Origin: Nakamurella sp. A5-74 | Lineage (GTDB): Bacteria > Actinomycetota > Actinomycetes > Mycobacteriales > Nakamurellaceae | Assembly: GCF_040438885.1 (NCBI RefSeq) | Contig: NZ_CP159218.1 | Coordinates: 1,364,001-1,428,000, forward strand | Reading direction: 5' to 3' | DNA length: 64,000 nt | In this document: positions 1 to 10,774 of the stretch, piece after piece | How the letters are laid out: every line of letters starts with the position of its first letter | How positions within the stretch are numbered: position 1 is the first letter of the stretch | The notes under the pieces: model-generated | What the model was told of the DNA's origin: nothing | Databases searched by the model: none | The model's input: the letters and a program-made list of their open reading frames with translations, nothing else | Translations under genes and position numbers: made by a program

Positions 1-1961
<1,961 letters not shown>

Positions 1962-2050
1962 GCATCGTAGTGAGCGCCGGCGAGCGAGCAGCGGAGCTCG
2001 TCGGGAGCCGAGCAGTACGCTCGGCGAAGGCAACGGGCGAGTGACGTTCG

Positions 2051-2080
2051 CGGTGCCCGGCAGTTCACTGCCGGGCACCG
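2051..2080 (+). terminator. Perfect 13-bp hairpin after fusA
   Basis: The arms 2051-2063 and 2068-2080 are perfectly complementary around a TTCA tetraloop. No T-run follows, as is common for terminators in high-GC actinobacteria. It probably ends or attenuates the fusA transcript before tuf. Confidence 0.7.
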
Positions 2081-2238
2081 CACCTCGCTCGGCAGCAGTA
2101 TCCACAGACTTTGGCGGCCGGGACACCATTCCGGCGGCCATCGGGTCCGGTCCACCAGGACCGGTCCAGATCCACCCAAGGACGTCACCCGGTAGAGGTT
2201 GAGACCGCGGGGCGTTCCCAGTCCTGAGGAGGACCGCA
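2081..2238 (+). other. fusA-tuf intergenic region / tuf leader
   Basis: This stretch should hold the tuf promoter, but no pair of hexamers with good spacing stands out. It contains a 7-bp hairpin with an ACCA loop at 2147-2164. A strong Shine-Dalgarno, GAGGAGG, sits at 2226-2232, seven to eight bases before the GTG start. TATCCACA near 2099 resembles a DnaA-box core but is a single imperfect match. Confidence 0.4.
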
Positions 2239-3429
<1,191 letters not shown>

Positions 3430-3453
3430 CCTGAGCTTCGCCTGAACCACCCG

Positions 3454-3486
3454 AAGGCCCCCGTCGACACTGTCGGCGGGGGCCTT
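3454..3486 (+). terminator. tuf terminator
   Basis: The inverted repeat starts AAGGCCCCCG and ends CGGGGGCCTT, with 15 of 16 positions pairing (one G-T) around a very short loop. It begins 24 bases after the tuf stop and closes the tuf transcript. Confidence 0.85.
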
Positions 3487-3527
3487 CCGGCATCTCGCGG
3501 GGTGGCCATGGCCTCGGTACGCGCTGT

Positions 3528-3589
3528 GCAGATCAGTTCCAGTGGTGCGCCACCTTCCCGGTCGTGGCGAACCACGAGAACTGTTCTGC
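3528..3589. repeat. 62-bp palindromic repeat, left copy (bounds AbiEi-like gene)
   Basis: The outer arms GCAGATCAGTTC and GAACTGTTCTGC pair at 11 of 12 positions. Inner arms GGTGCGCCAC and GTGGCGAACC pair at 9 of 10. A second copy at 4703-4764 matches over 50 of 62 positions in direct alignment, and 46 of 62 when inverted because the element is nearly symmetric. This copy lies 29 bases past the stop of the gene at 3619-4599. It could form a cruciform in DNA or a hairpin in RNA, and might also terminate that gene's transcript. Confidence 0.8.
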
Positions 3590-3618
3590 AGCGGGGGTTC
3601 GGGGGTCTGGAACGGGCC

Positions 3619-4599
3619 TCAGAACCGCACCGGCGGCGTCGTGCGGATCGAGCCGCGGAGGCCGAAGGCGGCCACCGGTCGCCGCCGGTTCCCACACGCT
3701 CGCAGGACGCGATCGGCGAAGGCCTGCGGCCGCGCCAGATCAGCCCAGATGACCCGGATCACCAGCCAGCCGCGCTCGGAGAGTCGTTCCTCCCTGCCCT
3801 TCTCGGCGAGGACGACGTCGCTGACGCTCTGTCCCGGACGGAGCAGCGATGTGTACTTGCTGCGGCCGTCGAACTCGAGCAGCACCCCGCACTCGGGGAT
3901 CGCACCGTCGGTCCTGCCGACGAATGTCCCGCGCTCGTCGTGGATCTCGGGCTGCAGCTCGAGATGCGGGATCTCGGGGTGCGCAAGCGCCAGACGGGTC
4001 AACGTCTCTCCCGGACTCTCGGATCTGCCGTCCGCCAGCCTGAGGGCCCTGATCGCGCTCGGTCGGCCGGCGGTCGAGGGGTGCTCAGCCAGCACACGCC
4101 GCATGGAGGGACCGTCGATGAGACCGCGCTGCAGCGCGGCGTCGGCAGCCACCACCGTCGCCTGCAGGCTGTCGGTGCGTCCCATGTCGAACAGGGTCCT
4201 GGCGACGGTGGTCAGTTGCAGCCCGCCGATCGTCATCCGGTCGTGATCGGGCAGTCGGGAAACGTGGACCTTCTTCGCGGTCGTTGTGCGACTGCCGCCC
4301 GACCCCGGCCGGGTGAAGTGCACAGCGTGCGCTGCGGTGGCCAACAGCGGGAGCCCGTGCGCGGCTGCGGCAGAGCGGTGGCTGAGCACCAGCCCAGGAG
4401 ATTGCAGGGCGGCAGCGCGGACGCGGACGACTTCGCGCGCGTTCTGGTCCAGGTCGACGAGGCGATCGGCGTCGAGGTACACACCACGCGCCATCCGGAT
4501 GCGCCGGCCGGCATGCAGATCGGCCCGGATCTCGGCGTCCGTGACGCCGGCTGCGAGCAGTGCTGCACGTGCGGACGCCTGCGGCAAGGTCTTCGACAT
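3619..4599 (-). CDS. AbiEi-antitoxin-like N-domain plus DUF559/Vsr-like nuclease-fold C-domain protein
   Basis: The 326-residue protein belongs to a large actinobacterial family usually annotated as type IV toxin-antitoxin AbiEi-family antitoxin or DUF559 protein. The N-terminal third, with RIRMARGVYL and LVLSHRSAAAAHGLPLL, matches the AbiEi-like winged-helix and adjoining region. The C-terminal part, GVLLEFDGRSKY followed by a basic segment and GWLVIRVIW, looks like the Vsr/PD-(D/E)XK-like fold, with the E-x-D-G core intact. The open frame extends upstream to 5088, but the ATG at 4599 is chosen because of homology and a -10-like hexamer six bases upstream. No AbiEii toxin partner lies beside it. 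It is flanked by the palindromes at 3528-3589 and 4703-4764. Function is unknown. Confidence 0.85.
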   Translation of the reverse strand: MSKTLPQASARAALLAAGVTDAEIRADLHAGRRIRMARGVYLDADRLVDLDQNAREVVRVRAAALQSPGLVLSHRSAAAAHGLPLLATAAHAVHFTRPGSGGSRTTTAKKVHVSRLPDHDRMTIGGLQLTTVARTLFDMGRTDSLQATVVAADAALQRGLIDGPSMRRVLAEHPSTAGRPSAIRALRLADGRSESPGETLTRLALAHPEIPHLELQPEIHDERGTFVGRTDGAIPECGVLLEFDGRSKYTSLLRPGQSVSDVVLAEKGREERLSERGWLVIRVIWADLARPQAFADRVLRACGNRRRPVAAFGLRGSIRTTPPVRF

Positions 4600-4605
4600 C
4601 GGACC

Positions 4606-4611
4606 AGGGTG
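4606..4611 (-). promoter_or_regulatory. -10 hexamer CACCCT, leaderless start of AbiEi-like gene
   Basis: On the minus strand CACCCT is followed by six bases and the ATG at 4599. This fits the recurring xAnnnT-N6-start pattern of the window. There is no Shine-Dalgarno. Confidence 0.45.
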
Positions 4612-4650
4612 ACGCCACCGGCGCTGCTGCGCACCAGCGCTCAAGGCCGG

Positions 4651-4678
4651 TGTGGACAACCCGGGCGGGTGTGGACAA
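4651..4678 (-). promoter_or_regulatory. Two perfect DnaA-box-like 9-mers upstream of AbiEi-like gene
   Basis: Read on the minus strand, TTGTCCACA occurs at 4678-4670 and again at 4659-4651, with starts 19 bases apart. This 9-mer is the DnaA-box consensus of high-GC actinobacteria. The pair lies 52-79 bases upstream of the ATG at 4599, between the gene and its right-hand palindrome. Whether DnaA binds here is inference. Confidence 0.5.
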
Positions 4679-4702
4679 CGCGTTCGCCCGGAATGTCCGT
4701 CT

Positions 4703-4764
4703 GCAGAACAGTTCTCGCGGTGCGCTACCTGCCCGGGACTAGCGGACCACGGGAACTGTTCTGC
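4703..4764. repeat. 62-bp palindromic repeat, right copy
   Basis: The outer arms GCAGAACAGTTC and GAACTGTTCTGC are perfectly complementary over 12 bp. Inner arms GGTGCGCTA and TAGCGGACC pair at 8 of 9. Compared with the copy at 3528-3589, an inner C:G pair is replaced by T:A, so pairing is preserved while the sequence changes. It lies between the AbiEi-like gene and mshA-mshB. Confidence 0.8.
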
Positions 4765-4816
4765 AGCGCGCGGAACCGTCCCGCACCGGCCGGGCAACGT
4801 GTCCGGAGCGGCGTGA

Positions 4817-4822
4817 CACACT
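4817..4822 (+). promoter_or_regulatory. -10 hexamer CACACT, leaderless start of mshA-mshB
   Basis: CACACT is followed by six bases and the GTG at 4829, with no Shine-Dalgarno. This supports the GTG as both transcription and translation start. Confidence 0.5.
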
Positions 4823-4828
4823 GCAGGG

Positions 4829-6928
4829 GTGTCGGGTCGTGGTCGGGTCGCGTTGGTCTCCATGCACACCTCCCCGGCGGACCCGCCCGGTCGGGGTGAT
4901 GCCGGTGGGATGAACGTCCACCTCCAGGAGCTCTCGGCGGCGCTGGTCGCGCTGGGCTGGGAGGTCGACGTCCTCACCCGTCGGGTGGCAGCGGAACAGC
5001 AGGAGATCCGCGAGCTCGCCGGCGGCGCCCGGTTGATCGCGATCCCGGCCGGCCCCGCAGATCCGGTCGCCAAGACCGAACTCGCCACGCTGGTCGGTGA
5101 GTTCGCCAGTGCTGCAGGCGATCTCGCTCGGCGGCGGAGCTACGACGTCGTGCACTCCCACTACTGGCTCTCCGGCGTCGCCGGTCTTGCGATCGCCCGC
5201 GCGGCCGACGCGCCCCACGTGCTCAACCTGCACACCGTCGCCGCGATGAAGAACGCCGCCCTCGCCCCCGGTGACGCTCCCGAGCGCCCGGAGAGGCTGC
5301 GGTGGGAGGCCGATCTGGTGCGGGCCTCCGCGGTGACCGTCACGGGCACCCGCGCGGAACGCAGGACCATCGAATCCGCGTACGGAGCAGAACCGGAGCG
5401 GGTGCGGGTGATACCACCCGGCGTCGATCTGCGGGCCTTCTCGCCGCAGCGCTCAGGGGCAGTGGTGACGGAACTGGCCGCGGATCCCTCGATTCCGGCC
5501 GCCACCATCGACGTGCTGCGACGCGGTGGCCAGCTCGTCATGATCGCTCGGGTCCAGCCGCTCAAGGGACACGACATCGCAATCCGGGCTCTCGCCGCGA
5601 TCGCACCGGAGCGGCGACCGCCGCTGGTGCTGGCGGGGGACACCAGCCCGGGACACCAGGACTTCCGGGATCGGTTGCAGGCGTGGGTGATCGAGCTCGG
5701 ACTCGAGGATCTGGTGCACTTCCTGCCGGCCGTGTCCAGGCGCTCCGCTGCTGATCTGTTGGCCGGCGCAGCGGTGTTACTGGCGCCGTCACGGTCGGAG
5801 ACGTTCGGCCTGATCACCCTGGAGGCGGCAGCGAGCGGGACACCGGTGATCGCGTCCCGGGTCGACGGCCTCGCCGAAGCAGTGGCCGAGGGCCGCTCGG
5901 GTGAACTCGTCGACGGGTTCGCGCCGGCCGACTGGGCGGGGCACATCGACGGGTTGCTGTCGGACCCCTCGCGGCTGCGCGCACTCGGGGAGTCCGCGCG
6001 GGAGTACGCCCATGGTTTCGGCTGGGACCGGGTGGCCGCCGCGACGGCCGAGGTCTATCAGTCCGTCATCGCGCGTCACCCCCTGACAGTTGCTCGTGAC
6101 GGGGCGCAGCCCGACCCGACCCGCGGTCCGGCTCCTGACCCGACCTTCGGTCTGGTCGGCCGCCACGTGCTGTTCCTGCACGCGCATCCGGACGACGAGA
6201 CGATCGCCACCGGCGGGACCATTGCCCGACTGCTGGCGGCCGGAACGACCGTCAGCGTGCTGACCGCGACCCGCGGCGAGTGCGGGGAGAGCGCGCCGGG
6301 AGCGGCGCCGGAGAACGCCGGTGCCGACGCACTGGTCGTCCTGCGGCTGCGTGAACTGGCCGGGGCACTGGCGGAGCTCGGTGTGCAGCAGCACTTCTGG
6401 CTCGGCACGCGGCCGGCGCGGGCCGGCAATGATCCCGACGGCGGCGAGCGTCGGTACAGCGATTCCGGGATGCAGTGGGCCCCCGACGGATGGGCGGTGC
6501 CGGCACCGGACGTCCCCGACACCGCGCTGAGTCTGGCCGACCCCGACGAGATCACCGCCGACGTGCTGGCGTTGATCCGGGCGATCGGACCGGAGCTGGT
6601 GGTGAGCTACGACGCGCGCGGTGGCTACGGCCACCCGGACCACGTGAGCCTGCACCGGGCCGGGCGGGCGGCCGCCGCACTGGCCGGGGTCGGATTCGCG
6701 GAGTGCCTGCCCGGGCCGCCGGAGCATCGGGACGGCACGGTCGAAGACCCGTCAGACGGCACCGCCGGTGAGGTGGTCGCGGTGGATGTCCGGGCGCACC
6801 GCGCGCAGGTGGTCCGGGCGTTGCGCTGGTACCGCAGCCAGCTGATCGAGGTGGCCGACGACCACATCGTGCACGTGGGCGGGCAGCGGCAGCAGCTGCC
6901 GTCGGTGGAGTACTTCCGCATCCGGTGA
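4829..6928 (+). CDS. mshA-mshB: MshA-MshB fusion: mycothiol glycosyltransferase joined to GlcNAc-Ins deacetylase
   Basis: The single 699-residue frame joins two mycothiol enzymes. Residues 1 to about 415 are MshA, the GT-B glycosyltransferase that makes GlcNAc-inositol-phosphate. It shows the N-terminal GDAGGMNV nucleotide-sugar loop, RVQPLKGHDIAI, and the E324/E332 pair of the EX7E motif in SETFGLITLE. A proline-rich linker (about 418-443) leads to residues 445-699, MshB, the zinc deacetylase acting on GlcNAc-inositol. MshB shows HAHPDDE (H453, D455, D456) and GHPDH (H602, D604). Both domains are near normal length with active-site motifs intact. In mycobacteria and Streptomyces these are separate genes. 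The phosphatase step between them is not encoded here. The GTG start is set by homology and the -10 at 4817. It converges on gntP. Confidence 0.93.
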   Translation: MSGRGRVALVSMHTSPADPPGRGDAGGMNVHLQELSAALVALGWEVDVLTRRVAAEQQEIRELAGGARLIAIPAGPADPVAKTELATLVGEFASAAGDLARRRSYDVVHSHYWLSGVAGLAIARAADAPHVLNLHTVAAMKNAALAPGDAPERPERLRWEADLVRASAVTVTGTRAERRTIESAYGAEPERVRVIPPGVDLRAFSPQRSGAVVTELAADPSIPAATIDVLRRGGQLVMIARVQPLKGHDIAIRALAAIAPERRPPLVLAGDTSPGHQDFRDRLQAWVIELGLEDLVHFLPAVSRRSAADLLAGAAVLLAPSRSETFGLITLEAAASGTPVIASRVDGLAEAVAEGRSGELVDGFAPADWAGHIDGLLSDPSRLRALGESAREYAHGFGWDRVAAATAEVYQSVIARHPLTVARDGAQPDPTRGPAPDPTFGLVGRHVLFLHAHPDDETIATGGTIARLLAAGTTVSVLTATRGECGESAPGAAPENAGADALVVLRLRELAGALAELGVQQHFWLGTRPARAGNDPDGGERRYSDSGMQWAPDGWAVPAPDVPDTALSLADPDEITADVLALIRAIGPELVVSYDARGGYGHPDHVSLHRAGRAAAALAGVGFAECLPGPPEHRDGTVEDPSDGTAGEVVAVDVRAHRAQVVRALRWYRSQLIEVADDHIVHVGGQRQQLPSVEYFRIR

Positions 6929-7022
6929 CCCGGGCAGCTGCGACCGGCGACGCTGGACAGCACGCACCCGGAAGCGCGCCGTCAGGCGGACGGACCCGGC
7001 CGGATGGCCCGGGCGGATGGAC

Positions 7023-8531
7023 TCAGACGAAGGCCCAGATGATCGACACCGACCCGAAGGCGACCACCGAGATCAGGCACTCCATCAGCGTCCAGGTCCG
7101 GAAGGTCTGCGCGACGGTCAGCCCGAACGACTCCTTGACCAGCCAGAAGCCCGCATCGTTGACGTGCGAGAGGAACAGCGATCCGGCGCCGATCGCGAGG
7201 GCGACCAAGGCGGCCTGGGTCGGCGTCAACCCGGTGGCCAGGCCGGCCATGATGCCGGCAGCAGTGGTCGTCGCGACCGTTGCGGACCCGGTGGCGACCC
7301 GGATGACCACGGCGAGCAGGAAGCCCAGCAGCAGGGTCGAGACGCCGAGCGCGACGGCGGCCTTCGCAACCGAGTCGCCGACGCCGGCGTTGATGAGGCT
7401 CTGCTTGAATCCGCCGCCCGCGCCGACGATGAGGAAGACGGAGGCGATCGGGCCGACGCTGGCCGTCAACTTGCCGGAAATGCTGCCCCCGGAGAACCCG
7501 ACCGCGCGGCCGAAGGTGATCACGGCGAGCAGCACCGCCAGCACCATGGCGACCAGCGGCTCGCCGAGGAAGTCCAGGACGACCCGGACCTGGTTGGCCT
7601 CCTCCGACCGCCAGATGATGTCGGCCAGGGCCTTGAGCAGCATCAGCACGATCGGGAACAGGATCGTGCCGAGCGTGACGGCGAAGGACGGCGGACGTTT
7701 CGCTTCGGGGTCGCCGACCCCGGCGCCGTCGGTGACGCTGCCGGTGCGGCCGTCGGACGCCCGCTGCATGTCCGCCCGGAACAGCGGGGCGGAATCTGCA
7801 CCGACGGGAACCCACTTCGCCGCGAGCACGCTGAACACCGGGCCGCAGATGATCACCGTCGGGATCGCGGCCAGCAGACCGAAGGCCAGGGTCGTGCCGA
7901 GCGGTGCGCCCAGGGCGCCGATGGCGATCAGCGGACCCGGGTGCGGGGGGATCAGCCCGTGCAGCACGGACAGCCCGGCCAGAGCGGGGATGCCGACCCG
8001 CATCAGCGGCAACCGCGACTTCGCCGCCACCAGCACGATGACGGGCAGCAGCAGCACCAACCCGATCTCGAAGAACATCGGCAGGCCGATGATCGCTGCG
8101 ACCAGCGCCATCAGCCACGGGATCGCCGCAGCCGACCGCCCGCGCAGGATCGTGTCGACCACCCGGTCGGCGCCGCCGGAATCGGCCAGCAGCTTGCCGA
8201 GCATCGCGCCGAGCGCGATCAGCAGGCCGACCTCCTTGAGGGTGCCGCCGACCCCGTCCTCGAAGTTCTTGATCGCGTCCAGCACCGGGACGCCCCCGGC
8301 GATGGACAGGAACGCGGATCCCAGGATCAGCGCCAGGAACGGGTGCAGCTTCAGCCAGGCGATCAGCACCACGATGAGCGCAATCGCGGCGACCGCGACC
8401 AGGATCAGCCGGGTGTCCTGACCGGTCCACGGCTGCGCCGCTTTCTCGGCCGGCGTCAGGTCGTCCTGGCGCAGGACGACGGGCGTCGCGAGCTGCGCGC
8501 CGATTGAATGCGCTGCCGTGCTGATGCTCAT
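7023..8531 (-). CDS. gntP: GntP-family gluconate:H+ symporter
   Basis: This 502-residue polytopic membrane protein has a dozen or more hydrophobic segments typical of the GntP family of gluconate importers. Recognisable stretches are GMPMFFE-like GLPMFFEIGLVLLLP, GLIPPHPGPLIA and LSHVNDAGFWLVKE. It is longer than the roughly 440-450-residue enteric proteins because of a hydrophilic N-terminal tail and a polar insertion near residues 255-305. The ATG at 8531 overlaps the gluconokinase stop as ATGA, so the two are translationally coupled in the order kinase then permease. It brings in gluconate for phosphorylation by the upstream kinase. Confidence 0.95.
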   Translation of the reverse strand: MSISTAAHSIGAQLATPVVLRQDDLTPAEKAAQPWTGQDTRLILVAVAAIALIVVLIAWLKLHPFLALILGSAFLSIAGGVPVLDAIKNFEDGVGGTLKEVGLLIALGAMLGKLLADSGGADRVVDTILRGRSAAAIPWLMALVAAIIGLPMFFEIGLVLLLPVIVLVAAKSRLPLMRVGIPALAGLSVLHGLIPPHPGPLIAIGALGAPLGTTLAFGLLAAIPTVIICGPVFSVLAAKWVPVGADSAPLFRADMQRASDGRTGSVTDGAGVGDPEAKRPPSFAVTLGTILFPIVLMLLKALADIIWRSEEANQVRVVLDFLGEPLVAMVLAVLLAVITFGRAVGFSGGSISGKLTASVGPIASVFLIVGAGGGFKQSLINAGVGDSVAKAAVALGVSTLLLGFLLAVVIRVATGSATVATTTAAGIMAGLATGLTPTQAALVALAIGAGSLFLSHVNDAGFWLVKESFGLTVAQTFRTWTLMECLISVVAFGSVSIIWAFV

Positions 8532-9250
8532 GTGGGGTCCCCGGTCTCGTCGGATGGTGCGGAGGCTGTGTGTGCTGCTGCGGTGGAGGTCCCGGGGGAG
8601 GGCGCGCCCAATGCGGACGAGCCGGCTTCCGGGCGCAGACCGAGCCGCCCGATCACCTCGGCGGCCAGCTCGGCCGGCCGGCGGTCGGGTCCACCGGGCG
8701 GTCCGGCCGCCTCGACGATCAGCACGTCCTCGTCGGGCGTCGGCAGCTGCAGCGAGCTGAGCTGCGAATCGAGCAGGGCCGCCGGCATGAAGTGGTCGGT
8801 GCGGGTGGCCATCCGACGGGCCAGCCGGTCCCGGCCCGCGTGCAGGAAGACGAACACGACCCGGTTGGCGGCGGAGGAACTCCCGCGCAGCACGTTGCGA
8901 TAGGAGTGCTTCAGCGCCGAGCAGGTGATGATGCCGGGCACCCCCGCCATCGTGTGCTCCGCGATCCAGGACGCGACCGTCTCGAGCCACGGCCAGCGGT
9001 CCTCGTCCGTCAGCGGATGTCCGGCGGCCATCTTCTGTACGTTCTCGTCCGGGTGCAGATCATCGCCCTCGCCGAGATCCCAGCCCAGCTGACCAGCGAG
9101 CAGCGCGGCCACCGTGGACTTGCCGGATCCGGACACCCCCATCACCACCAGCACCGGTTGCTGCGAACCGGCGGGGACCGCGCGGGCGGTACCGCCGGGC
9201 GGCATCTGGCGGGTGTCGTCGAGCTGGTTTCCTGCCGGGTCGGCGGTCAT
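8528..9250 (-). CDS. gntK: Gluconokinase
   Basis: Gluconokinase phosphorylates imported gluconate to 6-phosphogluconate for the pentose-phosphate pathway. The P-loop GVSGSGKST lies near residues 38-46, followed by GDDLHPDENVQKM and the conserved ITCSALKHSYRNVLR and RTDHFMPAALLDSQ motifs. At 240 residues it exceeds the usual 165-180 because of about 30 extra N-terminal and about 35 low-complexity C-terminal residues. The ATG at 9250 is supported by the -10 hexamer TAGGGT six bases upstream, although a GGAGG also directly abuts the ATG. It is the first gene of a two-gene operon with gntP. Confidence 0.93.
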   Translation of the reverse strand: MTADPAGNQLDDTRQMPPGGTARAVPAGSQQPVLVVMGVSGSGKSTVAALLAGQLGWDLGEGDDLHPDENVQKMAAGHPLTDEDRWPWLETVASWIAEHTMAGVPGIITCSALKHSYRNVLRGSSSAANRVVFVFLHAGRDRLARRMATRTDHFMPAALLDSQLSSLQLPTPDEDVLIVEAAGPPGGPDRRPAELAAEVIGRLGLRPEAGSSALGAPSPGTSTAAAHTASAPSDETGDPT

Positions 9251-9256
9251 CCTCCG

Positions 9257-9262
9257 ACCCTA
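9257..9262 (-). promoter_or_regulatory. -10 hexamer TAGGGT for gntK-gntP
   Basis: On the minus strand TAGGGT precedes the ATG at 9250 by six bases, consistent with leaderless transcription. Confidence 0.5.
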
Positions 9263-9379
9263 GAACTGCGCTGCACGCTGCTGTCACGGGAGGTGCCGTC
9301 GGAGCCGGGAGGGCCCGGTGCATCGTCCGGCCCGTTCCGGCTCCGCGGCAGTCTGCACCGACGACGCCCTCGCGGTCAG

Positions 9380-9385
9380 TAGTTT
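9380..9385 (+). promoter_or_regulatory. -10 hexamer TAGTTT, leaderless start of ferric-reductase-like gene
   Basis: TAGTTT is followed by six bases and the ATG at 9392. The divergent gntK -10 lies about 120 bases to the left. Confidence 0.55.
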
Positions 9386-9391
9386 GGCGGG

Positions 9392-10774
9392 ATGGATCCG
9401 GCGAGGCGGACACCGCCGGGACGGCAACGGCGCGTCGACAGGACCGTCGCCGCTGTCGTCATGATCGGATCTGTCACGTCGATCCTCGTCACCACCTGGA
9501 TCGCGTTCCGGACCCCAGGTGCTGCGCTGTACTTCCTGCGCCACCCGCTGCAGGTGCAGGAGGTTCACGCACTGCTGACGGGCCTGCTGTCGGCGAACCT
9601 GCTGGTGCTGCAGGTGATCTTCCTGGCCAGACTGCCCTGGTTGGAACGGGCCTGGGGACGCACGGTGCTGATGCGGCGACACCGCCGACTCGGACAGTGG
9701 TCGTTCGGGTTGATGGTGGCTCACGTACTGCTGTTCGCGGTGCAGCGACAGTTGCAGGATCGGGCCAGACCCGGTGCGGCGCTGCTGCGGGTGTTCCTCC
9801 TCGACCCGTGGATGCTGATCGCGACGATCGGCACCCTGGTGCTGGTGCTGGTCGTGGTGACGTCGGCGACGCGAGCCCGGCGGCGGATCCGCTACGAGTC
9901 GTGGCACCTGATCCATCTGTGGGCCTACGTCGGGATCGCACTGGCCCTGCCGCACCAACTCGTCAGCCGCGATTTCGCCACCGGTTGGACGGTGCCCTAC
10001 TGGTGGGGGCTCTACCTCGCAGCGCTCGGCGCCGTGCTGTGGTTCCGGGTCGGGGTGCCGATCGTCAGATCCGCCCGGCACCGTCTGCGGGTGGTGGACG
10101 TGCGGCCCGAGTCGGGCGGCGCCACCACGATCACGATGACCGGCCGCTGTCTCGATCGGCTGCGCGTGAGTGCCGGCCAGTTCTTCATCTGGCGCTTCCT
10201 CGGGTCGTCCGGCCGAACGCGCGGGCATCCGTACTCGCTGTCTGCCGCGCCGACCGCCGACCGGCTGCGGATCACCGTCGGCCGTACCGGCGACGCCGGC
10301 CGACGTGCTGCCGGACTTCAGATCGGCGTCAGGGTCGTCGTCGAAGGTCCATACGGCTCGGTCGTCGGCGACCGTCGACGCCACCCGCGACTGCTGCTGC
10401 TGAGCGCCGGCATCGGGATCACGCCGTTCAGGTCACTGTTGGAGAGGTTGCCGCTGCGGCCGGGGGAGGCTGTGCTGATCCATCGGGTGCACGACAGCAC
10501 GACGGCGGTACTGCTCGCGGAGATGACGGAGCTCGCCCGGCGGCGGAACGTCGAACTGATCGTCCTGACCGGCGCGCGCCGCGCGGACGGATCCTGGCTT
10601 CCCGCGGGCCACGTGGCGGACGACGCACCGGAACTGCAGCGACTGGTGCCCGACGTGGCCGATCGCGATGTGCTGATCTGCGGACCACCGGAGTGGACCA
10701 CGGCCGTCCGCGCTGCCACGCTCGCCGCCGGGGTGGCCCGCCGGGACGTCCAGATCGAGGAGTTCGGCTGGTGA
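9392..10774 (+). CDS. Ferric-reductase-like transmembrane flavoprotein
   Basis: The 460-residue membrane oxidoreductase has an N-terminal ferric-reductase-like helical domain (about residues 20-225). Histidines in VHALLTG, MVAHVLLF, HLIHLW and LPHQL are candidate b-heme ligands. The C-terminal half is a ferredoxin-NADP reductase-type module: the FAD-binding HPYSLSAAP, the NAD(P)-binding LLLSAGIGITPFRSLLERL, and the terminal LICGPPEW and EEFGW. Such proteins move electrons from NAD(P)H across the membrane. In other actinobacteria they often sit beside an FMN-binding protein and ApbE, but neither is present here. The true acceptor is unknown. It is the last gene before the S10 operon promoter. 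Confidence 0.85.
   Translation: MDPARRTPPGRQRRVDRTVAAVVMIGSVTSILVTTWIAFRTPGAALYFLRHPLQVQEVHALLTGLLSANLLVLQVIFLARLPWLERAWGRTVLMRRHRRLGQWSFGLMVAHVLLFAVQRQLQDRARPGAALLRVFLLDPWMLIATIGTLVLVLVVVTSATRARRRIRYESWHLIHLWAYVGIALALPHQLVSRDFATGWTVPYWWGLYLAALGAVLWFRVGVPIVRSARHRLRVVDVRPESGGATTITMTGRCLDRLRVSAGQFFIWRFLGSSGRTRGHPYSLSAAPTADRLRITVGRTGDAGRRAAGLQIGVRVVVEGPYGSVVGDRRRHPRLLLLSAGIGITPFRSLLERLPLRPGEAVLIHRVHDSTTAVLLAEMTELARRRNVELIVLTGARRADGSWLPAGHVADDAPELQRLVPDVADRDVLICGPPEWTTAVRAATLAAGVARRDVQIEEFGW

Noticed and set aside
3619-4599. Complete type IV AbiE toxin-antitoxin system
   Set aside because: Only an AbiEi-like N-domain is present; no AbiEii nucleotidyltransferase toxin lies on either side, and the C-domain is nuclease-like.
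6925-8421. 498-codon plus-strand frame opposite gntP
   Set aside because: The Ser/Thr/Ala/Pro-rich translation has no family features. The minus strand encodes GntP with membrane segments and motifs.
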